A stretch of DNA of 64,000 bases, taken from positions 2,542,001 through 2,606,000 of the forward strand of contig OY782765.1 in assembly GCA_963678275.1 (NCBI GenBank). Reading direction: 5' to 3'. How positions within the stretch are numbered: the stretch's first letter is position 1; each line of letters opens with the position of its first letter. The notes under the pieces were generated by a model, which searched no databases, had not been told where the DNA came from, and was given only the letters and a program-made list of their open reading frames with translations. This document shows positions 8,269 to 17,158 of this stretch, one piece after another. A program made the translations under genes and the position numbers. The DNA is from G963677445 sp963678275. Its GTDB lineage: Bacteria > Bacteroidota > Ignavibacteria > Ignavibacteriales > Melioribacteraceae.

Positions 8269-8688
8269 CTAATTTTCGTAATCGGGCCTTACAACCGCTT
8301 TAACTTTAAGGGGAAGTTTATGCGATGCCAGCCTTAAAGCTTCCATAGCTATTTCCCGCGATACACCTGATACTTCAAAAAGTACTCTTCCCGGTTTAAT
8401 AACCGCTACCCAGAACTCAGGAGCGCCTTTACCTTTACCCATTCTTGTTTCAAGTGGTTTTTTCGAAACAGGTTTATCGGGAAATACTCTGATCCACACT
8501 TTACCATCCCTTTTCATTGTTCTGGTAATGGCAACCCTGCACGCTTCAATCTGGCGACTTGTAATCCAGCCTGCTTCCAGGGATTTAAGTCCGAAATCAC
8601 CGAAACTCACACGGCTGCCGCGATAGGCTTTTCCACGTCTTCTTCCCCGCTGCTGTTTTCTGTATTTAACTCTTTTTGGCATTAACAT
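8269..8688 (-). CDS. rplP: 50S ribosomal protein L16
   Basis: 139 residues. L16 lies beside the A-site tRNA. The N-terminal MLMPKRVKYRKQQRGRRRG and the segment RIFPDKPV-like VRVFPDKPVSKKP are typical. The first ATG at 8688 has AGGAG eight bases upstream and is preferred to the ATG two codons later. Confidence 0.97.
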   Translation of the reverse strand: MLMPKRVKYRKQQRGRRRGKAYRGSRVSFGDFGLKSLEAGWITSRQIEACRVAITRTMKRDGKVWIRVFPDKPVSKKPLETRMGKGKGAPEFWVAVIKPGRVLFEVSGVSREIAMEALRLASHKLPLKVKAVVRPDYEN

Positions 8689-8708
8689 GATCGTATCTCC
8701 TAAAAATC

Positions 8709-9350
8709 TTAGTCAGAAAGACGTTTTCCTAAAATCTCACCACGGCAAATCCATACTTTTATTCCGATAGCGCCATAAATAGTATGTGCCGTTGTGGTTG
8801 CATAATCTATGTCAGCACGCAGTGTGTGAAGTGGAATTCTTCCTTCTTTATATTGTTCGGTTCTCGCCATTTCCGCTCCGCCGAGCCTTCCCGAGCACAT
8901 AACTCTTATTCCTTCAGCTCCCATTCGCATGGCTGAAGTAATAGCTGATTTAAGCGCGCGTCTGAATGAAATTCTTCCTTTAAGCTGCTGGGCAATATTT
9001 TCACCAACCAGGAAAGCGTCGAGTTCAGGTCTTTTTATTTCAGTAATCTGAACCTTAACTTCTTTTTCGGTAAGTTTCTTCAATTCCTGCTCAAGCTGTG
9101 TGATCTCCTTACCACTTTTTCCAATCACAACACCAGGACGTGAAGTATGAATTGTGAGAATGATATTCTTTGATGTCCTGTCGATAATTATTCTCGATAT
9201 ACCGGCTTTCTTAAGACGGTTGCGAATATACATCCTAAGCTTTTTATCTTCTATAAGCTTGGTAGAATAACTTTTACTTTCGTACCAGTTCGATTCCCAA
9301 CCTCTGATTACACCAACTCTTAATCCTATCGGATTTGTCTTCTGACCCAA
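8709..9350 (-). CDS. rpsC: 30S ribosomal protein S3
   Basis: 213 residues with an N-terminal KH domain (RPGVVIGKSGKEI) and the C-terminal S3 domain (GRLGGAEMARTEQYKEGRIP). S3 forms part of the mRNA entry helicase site. The start is TTG at 9350 four bases after GGAGG. It lies between rplV and rplP. Confidence 0.98.
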   Translation of the reverse strand: MGQKTNPIGLRVGVIRGWESNWYESKSYSTKLIEDKKLRMYIRNRLKKAGISRIIIDRTSKNIILTIHTSRPGVVIGKSGKEITQLEQELKKLTEKEVKVQITEIKRPELDAFLVGENIAQQLKGRISFRRALKSAITSAMRMGAEGIRVMCSGRLGGAEMARTEQYKEGRIPLHTLRADIDYATTTAHTIYGAIGIKVWICRGEILGKRLSD

Positions 9351-9365
9351 AAGTCCTCCGCTAAA

Positions 9366-9710
9366 TTAACTTTTTGTTTCAACAACAATTGTCAAATGAT
9401 TTGCTCTTTTCCTTACCCTAAAGGCACGACCCATGGGCGCGGGCAGCAATCTTTTTACAGTGGGACCCTGATCTACGTAAACTTCTTTAACTCTGAGGTC
9501 CGAGGGGTCCAGTCTTGCATCTTCATCTTTATTAAAAAGATTTGATACTGCTGATCTTAAAACTTTTTCCGCATCCCTTGATGCGTGTTTTGTGCTGAAA
9601 TGTAAAATTTCAAGCGCTTTATCTACTGATTCACCTCTGATCAAATCAATGATCAGTCGCATCTTTCTTGGCGAGGATCCAATATATTTTTTTCTTGCTC
9701 TTGCTTCCAT
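9366..9710 (-). CDS. rplV: 50S ribosomal protein L22
   Basis: About 114 residues from the chosen ATG at 9710. L22 lines the peptide exit tunnel. The family motif YIGSSPRKMRLIIDLIRG lies near the start and PMGRAFRVRKRANHLTI near the end. A TTG at 9725 would add five residues, but the GAGG sequence lies after it and nine bases before the 9710 ATG, which favours 9710. Confidence 0.95.
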   Translation of the reverse strand: MEARARKKYIGSSPRKMRLIIDLIRGESVDKALEILHFSTKHASRDAEKVLRSAVSNLFNKDEDARLDPSDLRVKEVYVDQGPTVKRLLPAPMGRAFRVRKRANHLTIVVETKS

Positions 9711-9733
9711 TTCCATTAACCTCAATCTCGGTA

Positions 9734-10021
9734 TTATTTAACTCTTGAAGCTTTTTCAGCTTTGGTTCCGGGATGACCCCTGAAAATTCGGGTAGGCGCA
9801 AATTCACCTAATTTATGTCCAACCATATTTTCGGATACGTAAACAGGGATCATTTTATTTCCATTATGAACAGCAATTGTATGTCCTACGAATTCAGGCG
9901 AAATAGTGCTCGCGCGCGAATATGTTCTGACAATTTTTTTCTGACTTGTTTCATTCATTTTCCTGATCTTCGCTAAAAGCTTAAGATCAATAAACGGACC
10001 TTTTTTAACTGATCTTGGCAT
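9734..10021 (-). CDS. rpsS: 30S ribosomal protein S19
   Basis: 95 residues. S19 lies in the 30S head and contacts the large subunit. Diagnostic segments are the N-terminal RSVKKGPFID and HNGNKMIPVYVSENMVGHKLG. It lies between rplB (7 bp) and rplV. Confidence 0.98.
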   Translation of the reverse strand: MPRSVKKGPFIDLKLLAKIRKMNETSQKKIVRTYSRASTISPEFVGHTIAVHNGNKMIPVYVSENMVGHKLGEFAPTRIFRGHPGTKAEKASRVK

Positions 10022-10028
10022 CTACCTG

Positions 10029-10856
10029 TTATCCTTTTCTTCTCTTGACAATATATTTATCTGACGGATTCTTTTTCTTCCTGGTCTTAAGACCCTTGGC
10101 CTTCTGTCCCCAGGGTGAAACCGGATGTCCGCCGCCTGAGGTTCTTCCTTCGCCGCCACCCATCGGGTGATCAACAGGATTCATCACTACACCTCTTACG
10201 TGAGGCCTGAAACCAAGCCATCTGGTTCGGCCGGCTTTACCAACACTTATATTCAAATGATCAGAATTTCCAACTGACCCGTATGTTGCCAGACATTCAA
10301 GACTAAACAGCCTTATTTCGCCCGAAGGCATTTTCAGTGAGGCATACTTTCCTTCCTTTGCCATTACCTGAAGCGCTGAGCCTGCCGAACGGCCAACCTG
10401 CGCGCCTTTCCCCGGTTTGATCTCGACATTATGCACATAACTGCCAAGAGGCATATCTTTTAATTTTAACGCGTTTCCGGTCTTGATTTCCGCTCCCGGA
10501 CCTGACTGCAAAACTTCACCCACCTGCAGGCCATCCGGCGCAATAATATACCTTTTTTCACCATCAACATAGTGAAGTAACGCTATTCGTGCCGACCTGT
10601 TGGGATCATACTCAATGGAATGAACTTTTGCAGGAACACCAAACTTGTCACGTTTAAAATCGATTATACGATATCTTCTTTTATGTCCGCCACCGCGAAA
10701 ACGGGTTGTTATTCTTCCCTTGTTATTTCTTCCACCCGATTTTTTCAGACTGGTTGTAAGTGATTTTTCGGGAGTAGTTTTAGTTATCTCCTCGAAAGTT
10801 GAAACCGACATATAACGGGTGCCGGGTGTATTTGGTTTGAATTTTCTGATTGCCAT
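10029..10856 (-). CDS. rplB: 50S ribosomal protein L2
   Basis: 275 residues. L2 is needed for subunit joining and peptidyl transfer. It contains RNNKGRITTRFRGGGHKRRYR in the N-terminal part and the C-terminal signature MNPVDHPMGGGEGRTSGG with the functionally important histidine. It follows rplW by 25 bp. Confidence 0.98.
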   Translation of the reverse strand: MAIRKFKPNTPGTRYMSVSTFEEITKTTPEKSLTTSLKKSGGRNNKGRITTRFRGGGHKRRYRIIDFKRDKFGVPAKVHSIEYDPNRSARIALLHYVDGEKRYIIAPDGLQVGEVLQSGPGAEIKTGNALKLKDMPLGSYVHNVEIKPGKGAQVGRSAGSALQVMAKEGKYASLKMPSGEIRLFSLECLATYGSVGNSDHLNISVGKAGRTRWLGFRPHVRGVVMNPVDHPMGGGEGRTSGGGHPVSPWGQKAKGLKTRKKKNPSDKYIVKRRKG

Positions 10857-10881
10857 TTATCTGAACTCCAAAATCCTGCTG

Positions 10882-11175
10882 CTAAACTTCACCAAAAATA
10901 TCTATTGTTTGTCCTTCTTTAAGCGTAATAAACGCTTTTTTATACCTCGATGTATTACCTGTAAACCTTCCCTTTCTTGTAAACTGGGTTTTTGTTTTCC
11001 CTTTATACTTGATAGTGTTTACAGAAACAACATCTACATCAAATTTCTCTTTGATAGCTTTGCCTATCTCAATCTTATTTGCTCTGACATCAACAACAAA
11101 GCCATACTGCCCGGTCTGTTCCTGGATATCATTCATCTTTTCTGTTACGATCGGCCTGATTAATATATTTTTCAT
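10882..11175 (-). CDS. rplW: 50S ribosomal protein L23
   Basis: About 97 residues from ATG at 11175 (MKNILIRPIVTEKM), the usual L23 N-terminus. L23 sits at the tunnel exit and docks trigger factor and SRP. A TTG at 11187 could add four residues, but it touches the AAGGA sequence and is unlikely to be used. It lies 15 bp after rplD and before rplB. Confidence 0.95.
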   Translation of the reverse strand: MKNILIRPIVTEKMNDIQEQTGQYGFVVDVRANKIEIGKAIKEKFDVDVVSVNTIKYKGKTKTQFTRKGRFTGNTSRYKKAFITLKEGQTIDIFGEV

Positions 11176-11190
11176 TTTATTCTGCAATCC

Positions 11191-11817
11191 TTAATTTAAA
11201 ATACTCTCAAGAGTTTTGACCGCGCTTTTCTGAAGCATCAAAACCTGGTTATTCAGAATATCATAAGTTGAAGCCTTGTTAGCTTCAAGTACATTTACTT
11301 TAGGAATATTCCTTGAAGATTTGTACACATTGCTCTTCAGGCCGTCGGTAAGAAGAGTTAATTTCTTTCCGGCCATATTAAAATCGGACATTATCTTAAC
11401 AAATTCTTTTGTCTTTGGAGCTTCAAATTCAAAATCATTGATTATAATAAACTGTTCCGATTTAATTTTATAGGAAAGCGCCGATCTTCTGGCCAGCTTG
11501 CTTACTTTCCTGTTAATTTTCTGACGGTAATTACGTGGTTTAGGTCCAAAAATCCTTCCACCGCCTACCCATAATGGTGATCTTGAAGTACCGGCTCTGG
11601 CTGTTCCGCGGCCTTTCTGTCTCCATGGTTTTCTGCCGCCGCCTCTTACTTCGTTTCTTTCCTTAGCTTTATGTGTACCCTGTCGCTGATTTGCCAGGTA
11701 AGCCTTCACATTAAGGTATATCACATGATCATTCGGCTCAACACAAAATACGCTGTCTTCGATCTCCATTGTTTCGCCGCTTTTTGAACCATCCAGATTA
11801 TATACTTCGACCTTCAT
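11191..11817 (-). CDS. rplD: 50S ribosomal protein L4
   Basis: 208 residues. L4 reaches into the exit tunnel through its extended loop, visible as KPWRQKGRGTARAGTSRSPLW. In E. coli L4 represses the S10 operon; no comparable leader structure was confirmed here. It follows rplC by 11 bp. Confidence 0.98.
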   Translation of the reverse strand: MKVEVYNLDGSKSGETMEIEDSVFCVEPNDHVIYLNVKAYLANQRQGTHKAKERNEVRGGGRKPWRQKGRGTARAGTSRSPLWVGGGRIFGPKPRNYRQKINRKVSKLARRSALSYKIKSEQFIIINDFEFEAPKTKEFVKIMSDFNMAGKKLTLLTDGLKSNVYKSSRNIPKVNVLEANKASTYDILNNQVLMLQKSAVKTLESILN

Positions 11818-11828
11818 TGTCCAACCAA

Positions 11829-12449
11829 CTACTTATTAATTTCAACTACTGAATTAACTGAACCGGGCAGAGCTCCTTTTATGAACAAAAGGTTTTTCTC
11901 AGCTTCCACTTTGATGATTTTCAGACCTGATACTGTCTTTCTTGCTCCACCGGTGCGGCCTGCCATCCTCGTACCCTTGAATACTTTCGAAGGATCGGAA
12001 CTCTGACCGATTGATCCGGGAGCTCTCAGACGGTTATGCTGGCCATGTGTCTGTGTTCCGACACCGCCAAAACCATGTCGTCTCATCACACCCTGAAAAC
12101 CTTTGCCTTTGCTGTAACCGGTAACTTTAACTTTATCTCCCTCAGCGAATATATCAGCGCCAATAGTGTCGCCGGTTTTATAAGCTGAAACATCAAAATT
12201 TTTGAATTCTTTTACTACCCTTACCGGTTTAACTCCTGCTTTCTGGAACTGCCCCATAAGAGGCTTATTAACCCGTTTCTCTTTTTTATCGCCAAAACCC
12301 AATTGAAGAGATGAATATCCATCTTTTTCAGCGGTCCGCATCCCGATAATTACGTTTGGCGCTGCTTCAACTACAGTTACAGGAATCAGCTCTCCATTTT
12401 CGGAGTATATGCTCGTCATACCTATTTTTTTACCTAACAATCCTGGCAT
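11829..12449 (-). CDS. rplC: 50S ribosomal protein L3
   Basis: 206 residues. L3 is an early assembly protein that reaches the peptidyl transferase centre. It starts PGLLGKKIGMTSIY and carries the loop FQGVMRRHGFGGVGTQTHGQ. It follows rpsJ by 12 bp, the standard S10 order. Confidence 0.98.
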   Translation of the reverse strand: MPGLLGKKIGMTSIYSENGELIPVTVVEAAPNVIIGMRTAEKDGYSSLQLGFGDKKEKRVNKPLMGQFQKAGVKPVRVVKEFKNFDVSAYKTGDTIGADIFAEGDKVKVTGYSKGKGFQGVMRRHGFGGVGTQTHGQHNRLRAPGSIGQSSDPSKVFKGTRMAGRTGGARKTVSGLKIIKVEAEKNLLFIKGALPGSVNSVVEINK

Positions 12450-12461
12450 CTCTATTATCCC

Positions 12462-12770
12462 TTATAACTTGATCTCGATATCAACACCTGCCGGTATTTC
12501 AAGCTTGCTCAATGAATCGACAGTCTTATTGTTCGAATTATGAATATCAATTATTCTCTTATGCGCTCGAATCTCAAATTGCTCTCTCGATTTTTTATCG
12601 ACGTGAGGCGACCTCAATACAGTGAATACCGATCTTTTTGTTGGCAGCGGTATAGGACCTGAAACTACAGCTCCTGTGCTTTTAACAGTCTTTATGATCT
12701 TTTCAGTCGACTTATCGATTAAAATATGATCGTAAGATTTAAGCTTTATTCTAATCTTCTGACCAGGCAA
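12462..12770 (-). CDS. rpsJ: 30S ribosomal protein S10 (NusE)
   Basis: 102 residues. S10 is part of the 30S head and, as NusE, links NusG and the ribosome in transcription-translation coupling. Motifs are QKIRIKLKSYDHILID and VSGPIPLPTKRSVFTVLRSPH. The start is TTG at 12770 with AGGAG eight bases upstream. It is the first gene after tuf; a perfect hairpin lies in the gap. Confidence 0.97.
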   Translation of the reverse strand: MPGQKIRIKLKSYDHILIDKSTEKIIKTVKSTGAVVSGPIPLPTKRSVFTVLRSPHVDKKSREQFEIRAHKRIIDIHNSNNKTVDSLSKLEIPAGVDIEIKL

Positions 12771-12799
12771 TTTAACGTCTCCTATCTATAAACAAAGTA

Positions 12800-12823
12800 A
12801 TGGGAAGAATTTCTTCTTCCCAT
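12800..12823 (-). terminator. Perfect hairpin between tuf and rpsJ
   Basis: A 10-bp perfect inverted repeat (ATGGGAAGAA / TTCTTCCCAT) with a 4-base loop lies 24 bases after the tuf stop and 30 bases before rpsJ. The transcribed strand continues ATTACTTTGTTT, which lacks a clean U tract. It may be a partial terminator, an attenuator, or an RNA processing site that sets the tuf to S10 expression ratio. The structure is seen; the role is inferred. Confidence 0.6.
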
Positions 12824-12846
12824 CTTAATTACTGAAGAATTAATTC

Positions 12847-14055
12847 TTATTCAAATATCTTTGTAACAACTCCGGCGCCTACTGTTCTTCCGCCTTCACG
12901 GATAGCGAAACGAAGTCCTTCTTCCATAGCGATTTCACTGATAAGTTCAACTTTCAGTTTTACGTTATCGCCAGGCATAACCATTTCCGTACCTTCAGGT
13001 AATTCAGAAACACCTGTAACGTCAGTTGTTCTGAAATAGAACTGAGGCCTGTAACCGGCGAAAAATGGTGTATGGCGGCCGCCTTCATCTTTTGAAAGGA
13101 TGTAAACTTCACCTTCAAATTTTGTATGAGGTGTGATAGAGCCTGTTTTAGCCAGTACCATTCCTCTTTCAATTTCTTTTTTGTCAACACCGCGAAGAAG
13201 AATACCCGCGTTGTCACCAGCCATTGCTGATTCAAGTTCTTTACGGAACATTTCAACACCTGTAACAACGGTTTTCTTATGCTGGCCTAAACCGATAAGT
13301 TCAACTTCTTCACTAACTCTTACTTCACCACGTTCAACTCTTCCTGTAGCAACCGTACCGCGGCCTGTAATTGAGAAAACGTCCTCAACCGGCATCAGGA
13401 ATGGTTTATCTTTATCTCTTTCAGGAACAGGGATATAATCGTCGCATGCGTCCATAAGTTCCCAGATGCAGTTCATTCTTTCATCTTCAGGAGGTACAGA
13501 ATCATCTGTCGACGCTTCCAGAGCCTGAAGAGCTGAACCCATTATAATAGGAATATCATCACCCGGAAATTCATATTCTGTAAGAAGTTCTCTTAGTTCC
13601 ATTTCAACGAGTTCAAGAAGTTCTTCGTCGTCAACCATGTCAACTTTGTTCATGAAAACAACTATTCTCGGCACACCAACCTGACGTGCAAGAAGGATAT
13701 GCTCTCTTGTCTGGGGCATAGGACCGTCTGTTGCGGCAACCACCAGGATAGCGCCATCCATCTGAGCGGCGCCAGTGATCATATTCTTAACGTAGTCAGC
13801 GTGACCCGGACAGTCGACATGAGCATAATGCCTGTTGGCTGTAGAATATTCCACATGCGCTGTTGCGATTGTGATACCACGTTCCCTTTCTTCGGGAGCG
13901 TTGTCAATTGAATCAAATGATCTTTTTGCTGATAAACCTTTTTTATTAAGAGACATTGTGATAGCTGCTGTCAGGGTAGTTTTACCATGGTCAACGTGAC
14001 CTATTGTGCCTATATTAACGTGAGGTTTACTCCTGTCAAATTTCTCTTTTGCCAT
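12847..14055 (-). CDS. tuf: Elongation factor Tu
   Basis: 402 residues. EF-Tu brings aminoacyl-tRNA to the ribosome using GTP. G1 is GHVDHGKTTL, G3 is DCPGHADYVKNM and G4 is NKVD. The C-terminus ends in GGRTVGAGVVTKIFE. It is the last gene of the str block, after fusA. No second tuf is present next to the tRNA cluster at 28.3-28.9 kb, where many bacteria keep one. Confidence 0.99.
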   Translation of the reverse strand: MAKEKFDRSKPHVNIGTIGHVDHGKTTLTAAITMSLNKKGLSAKRSFDSIDNAPEERERGITIATAHVEYSTANRHYAHVDCPGHADYVKNMITGAAQMDGAILVVAATDGPMPQTREHILLARQVGVPRIVVFMNKVDMVDDEELLELVEMELRELLTEYEFPGDDIPIIMGSALQALEASTDDSVPPEDERMNCIWELMDACDDYIPVPERDKDKPFLMPVEDVFSITGRGTVATGRVERGEVRVSEEVELIGLGQHKKTVVTGVEMFRKELESAMAGDNAGILLRGVDKKEIERGMVLAKTGSITPHTKFEGEVYILSKDEGGRHTPFFAGYRPQFYFRTTDVTGVSELPEGTEMVMPGDNVKLKVELISEIAMEEGLRFAIREGGRTVGAGVVTKIFE

Positions 14056-14121
14056 CGAATACTCCTTGAATTTTAATTTTCTTGTTTAATTTATCTCTGT
14101 TATCTTTCTTCAATAAGTTGA

Positions 14122-16194
14122 TTATCTTTTTTCCATAATTTCTTCAGCAACACTTTTCGGAACTTCGGAATAGTGAGAAAACTGCATTGTATAAATCGCT
14201 CTTCCCTGCGTCATCGATCTAAGCACAGTAGCATAACCGAACATTTCGGCCAGGGGCACAACAGACCTGATAACCTGGGCATCTTTGCGGGCGATAAATC
14301 CTTCGATTTTTCCGCGCCTGCCATTCAGGTCGCCCATAACATCCCCAAGATATTCTTCGGGAGTTATAACTTCAATCTTCATTAATGGTTCGAGCAATAC
14401 AGGTTTTGCTTTTCTGGCGCCATCTCTGAAAGCCATTGATCCGGCAACTTTAAATGACATCTCATCTGAATCGACATCATGATAAGAACCGTCAATTAGC
14501 TTTACCTTTATATCGACAACAGGATACCCGGCTATTACGCCGTTTTTCATTGAATCCTCAATTCCTTTCGAAACTGCCGGAATATATTCACGGGGGATGT
14601 TGCCGCCAACAATGGCATTTTCAAACTCATACCCTTTCCCCGCTTCATTAGGAGAAAGAATAATGATACAATGGCCGAATTTTCCACGTCCGCCGGTCTG
14701 TTTCGCGAATTTAGCTTCCGATTTAACCTCTTCGGTAATAGTCTCTCTGTAAGCCACCTGAGGTTTGCCAATATTGGCCTCCACCTTAAATTCACGCTTC
14801 ATCCTGTCCACAAGAATTTCCAGATGAAGTTCACCCATACCGCTGATAAGTGTCTGACCTGTTTCATCATCAACCCTCACCTTGAAAGTCGGATCTTCAT
14901 CCGAAAGTTTCGCGAGAGCATCAGCAAGCTTATCCTGATCATTTTTTGTCTTGGGTTCAATAGCAATTTGAATCACAGGCTCGGGGAATGCCATCTTCTC
15001 AAGAACAACATGGTCATCACTGGTGCAGAGTGTATCACCGGTTTTAGTATTTTTCAGACCAATAAAAGCAACAATATCGCCCGCCCTTACAAGTTCGAGG
15101 TCTTCCCTGTGATTCGCGTGCATGAGAAGAAGGCGTCCGACACGTTCTCTTTTATCGCTAACGGAATTATATACATAATCTCCGGCCTTTAATGTACCGG
15201 AATAGACCCTTACATATGTCAGCTTTCCAACATAGGGGTCTGTCATTATTTTAAAAGCAAGAGCTGCAAATTTCTCTTTAGGATCAATCTTCCTTATCAC
15301 CTCGTCATTTCTGTTGACGTGGTGAACAATCATTTCTTTCGTATCGAGAGGTGAAGGCAGATAATCAATTACTGAATCAAGGAGTTTCTGGACTCCCTTA
15401 TTTTTAAACGATGAACCACAAAGAACGGGGGTAATCTTAAGCTGAATAGTAGCTTCCCTGAGCACTTTGCCAACTTCTTCGGCTGAAATTTCTTCTCCTT
15501 CAAGATATTTTTCAAGAAGAGTGTCATCAACCTCAGAAACAGCTTCGAGCATTATTGTCCGGTATTTATTGGCAAGAGGGAGAAGATCTGCCGGTATGGC
15601 GGTATCTTCAAATGTCGCCCCTAATGTGTCTTCATGATACATTCTGGCCTGCATCGAAATCAGATCAATTACACCCGAAAACAAATCCCCTTCACCAATA
15701 GGAAGTGTAATCGGTATCGCGTTTGCATGAAGGCGTTCCTTCATCATGTCAACTGCGTTGTAAAAATCTGCCCCGACACGGTCCATTTTATTAACAAAAG
15801 CAACTCTCGGCACACCATATTTATCCGCCTGTCTCCAGACAGTTTCCGACTGTGGCTCAACTCCGCCAACCGCGCAAAAAAGAGCTATTGCTCCATCAAG
15901 AACACGGAGGGATCTTTCTACCTCAACAGTAAAATCCACATGTCCGGGTGTGTCAATAATATTTATCTGGTGATCACGCCAGTAAGCAGTAGTAGCGGCG
16001 CTGGTAATAGTAATTCCACGCTCTTTCTCCTGCTCCATCCAGTCCATAGTGGCTGCTCCGTCGTGCACTTCGCCAAGACGATGCACTTTGCCGGTGTAAA
16101 ACAAAATCCTTTCGGTAGTTGTTGTTTTACCGGCGTCTATATGAGCCATAATGCCTATGTTACGGACTCGCGATATTTCAACTCTTTTCTTCAC
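14122..16194 (-). CDS. fusA: Elongation factor G
   Basis: 690 residues. EF-G drives ribosomal translocation. The GTPase domain shows AHIDAGKTTTTER, DTPGHVDFT and NKMDRVGADF; domains II to V follow at full length and end near GYATVLRSMTQGRA. The start is GTG at 16194 after AAGGAAACA. It lies between rpsG (25 bp) and tuf. Confidence 0.99.
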   Translation of the reverse strand: MKKRVEISRVRNIGIMAHIDAGKTTTTERILFYTGKVHRLGEVHDGAATMDWMEQEKERGITITSAATTAYWRDHQINIIDTPGHVDFTVEVERSLRVLDGAIALFCAVGGVEPQSETVWRQADKYGVPRVAFVNKMDRVGADFYNAVDMMKERLHANAIPITLPIGEGDLFSGVIDLISMQARMYHEDTLGATFEDTAIPADLLPLANKYRTIMLEAVSEVDDTLLEKYLEGEEISAEEVGKVLREATIQLKITPVLCGSSFKNKGVQKLLDSVIDYLPSPLDTKEMIVHHVNRNDEVIRKIDPKEKFAALAFKIMTDPYVGKLTYVRVYSGTLKAGDYVYNSVSDKRERVGRLLLMHANHREDLELVRAGDIVAFIGLKNTKTGDTLCTSDDHVVLEKMAFPEPVIQIAIEPKTKNDQDKLADALAKLSDEDPTFKVRVDDETGQTLISGMGELHLEILVDRMKREFKVEANIGKPQVAYRETITEEVKSEAKFAKQTGGRGKFGHCIIILSPNEAGKGYEFENAIVGGNIPREYIPAVSKGIEDSMKNGVIAGYPVVDIKVKLIDGSYHDVDSDEMSFKVAGSMAFRDGARKAKPVLLEPLMKIEVITPEEYLGDVMGDLNGRRGKIEGFIARKDAQVIRSVVPLAEMFGYATVLRSMTQGRAIYTMQFSHYSEVPKSVAEEIMEKR

Positions 16195-16219
16195 TGTTTC
16201 CTTTCAGTTGAGAGATTGA

Positions 16220-16687
16220 TCACCATTTGAAATGGGCAAAAGCTTTATTCGCTTCAGCCATTTTATGAGTATCTTCTTTTTTCTTGACGGACGGACCTTC
16301 GCCTGCTGAGGCTGCCAATATTTCGGCGGCAAATTTAGAGGCGCTTGTTTTGTCCTTGCGCGCGCGTGAATAATTTTTAAGCCACCTGAATGCCAGCGCG
16401 ATTCTTCTTTCAGGCCTTACTTCCATCGGCACCTGGTAGGTGGCGCCGCCGACTCTGCGGCTTCTTACTTCAACCAAGGGCTGCACATTGTTAATGGCCT
16501 GCTTGAAAATATCGAGAGCAGGCTTTTTGCTCTTCTTCTCGATCATATCGAAACATTCATAAACAATTTTACGTGCGGCTGTTTTTTTACCATCCCACAT
16601 TATGTAGTTTATAAACTTCGAAACCAGGACATCACTATACTTACGATCCGGTTTTATATACCGTTTTTCTGCTCTTCTCTTTCTCAT
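16220..16687 (-). CDS. rpsG: 30S ribosomal protein S7
   Basis: 155 residues. S7 starts assembly of the 30S head and contacts mRNA at the exit site. The signature SVLVSKFINYIMWDGKK-like DVLVSKFINYIMWDGKK and VRSRRVGGATYQVPMEVRP are visible. It lies 6 bp after rpsL. Confidence 0.98.
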   Translation of the reverse strand: MRKRRAEKRYIKPDRKYSDVLVSKFINYIMWDGKKTAARKIVYECFDMIEKKSKKPALDIFKQAINNVQPLVEVRSRRVGGATYQVPMEVRPERRIALAFRWLKNYSRARKDKTSASKFAAEILAASAGEGPSVKKKEDTHKMAEANKAFAHFKW

Positions 16688-16693
16688 AACCTG

Positions 16694-17071
16694 TTATTTC
16701 GCCTTTGGTTTTTTACTGCCATATTTAGACCTGCCTTTTTTCCTTTCGGCAACACCACTTGTATCAAGTGTACCGCGGATTATATGGTATCTAACGCCAG
16801 GAAGGTCCTTAACCCTGCCGCCTCTGATCATTACAATAGAGTGCTCCTGCAGGTTATGTCCTTCTCCCGGTATATATGCCGTAACTTCAATACCGTTTGT
16901 CAGTCTTACCCTGGCCACTTTCCTTAATGCAGAATTTGGTTTCTTTGGAGTTGTTGTATAAACTCTCGTACAAACACCTCTTTTCTGCGGACACGCGTCC
17001 AAAGCCGGTGCTTTGTTTTTAGAAAATATCTGCTTTCTACCTTTCCTTACCAACTGGTTGATTGTTGGCAT
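16694..17071 (-). CDS. rpsL: 30S ribosomal protein S12
   Basis: 125 residues. S12 sits at the decoding centre. The streptomycin-region loop TPKKPNSALRKVARVRL has both wild-type lysines, so no resistance change is seen there; the second region reads VKDLPGVRYH. It is the first gene of the str block and has its own sigma70-like promoter in the 87-bp gap after rpoC. Confidence 0.98.
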   Translation of the reverse strand: MPTINQLVRKGRKQIFSKNKAPALDACPQKRGVCTRVYTTTPKKPNSALRKVARVRLTNGIEVTAYIPGEGHNLQEHSIVMIRGGRVKDLPGVRYHIIRGTLDTSGVAERKKGRSKYGSKKPKAK

Positions 17072-17117
17072 TAAGCATACTCCACTATTTACTTAGTCAA
17101 ACGAAATTCAGACTCTT

Positions 17118-17146
17118 AATTTAGAAATTATTTTTTTGAATGTCAA
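17118..17146 (-). promoter_or_regulatory. Sigma70-like promoter upstream of rpsL
   Basis: On the minus strand TTGACA (17141-17146) is followed after exactly 17 bases by TAAATT (17118-17123). Predicted transcription starts near 17,111, giving a leader of about 40 nt before the rpsL ATG at 17,071. It lies in the rpoC-rpsL gap and would give the str block extra transcription. The match is to the general bacterial sigma70 consensus, not the Bacteroidetes TAnnTTTG type. Confidence 0.62.
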
Positions 17147-17158
17147 GCGAAGCTATTA

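Noticed and set aside
15634..16230. Long plus-strand open frame opposite fusA (198 codons)
   Set aside because: It lies wholly antisense to fusA and rpsG, has no recognisable protein and no ribosome site; it is a shadow of the real genes.
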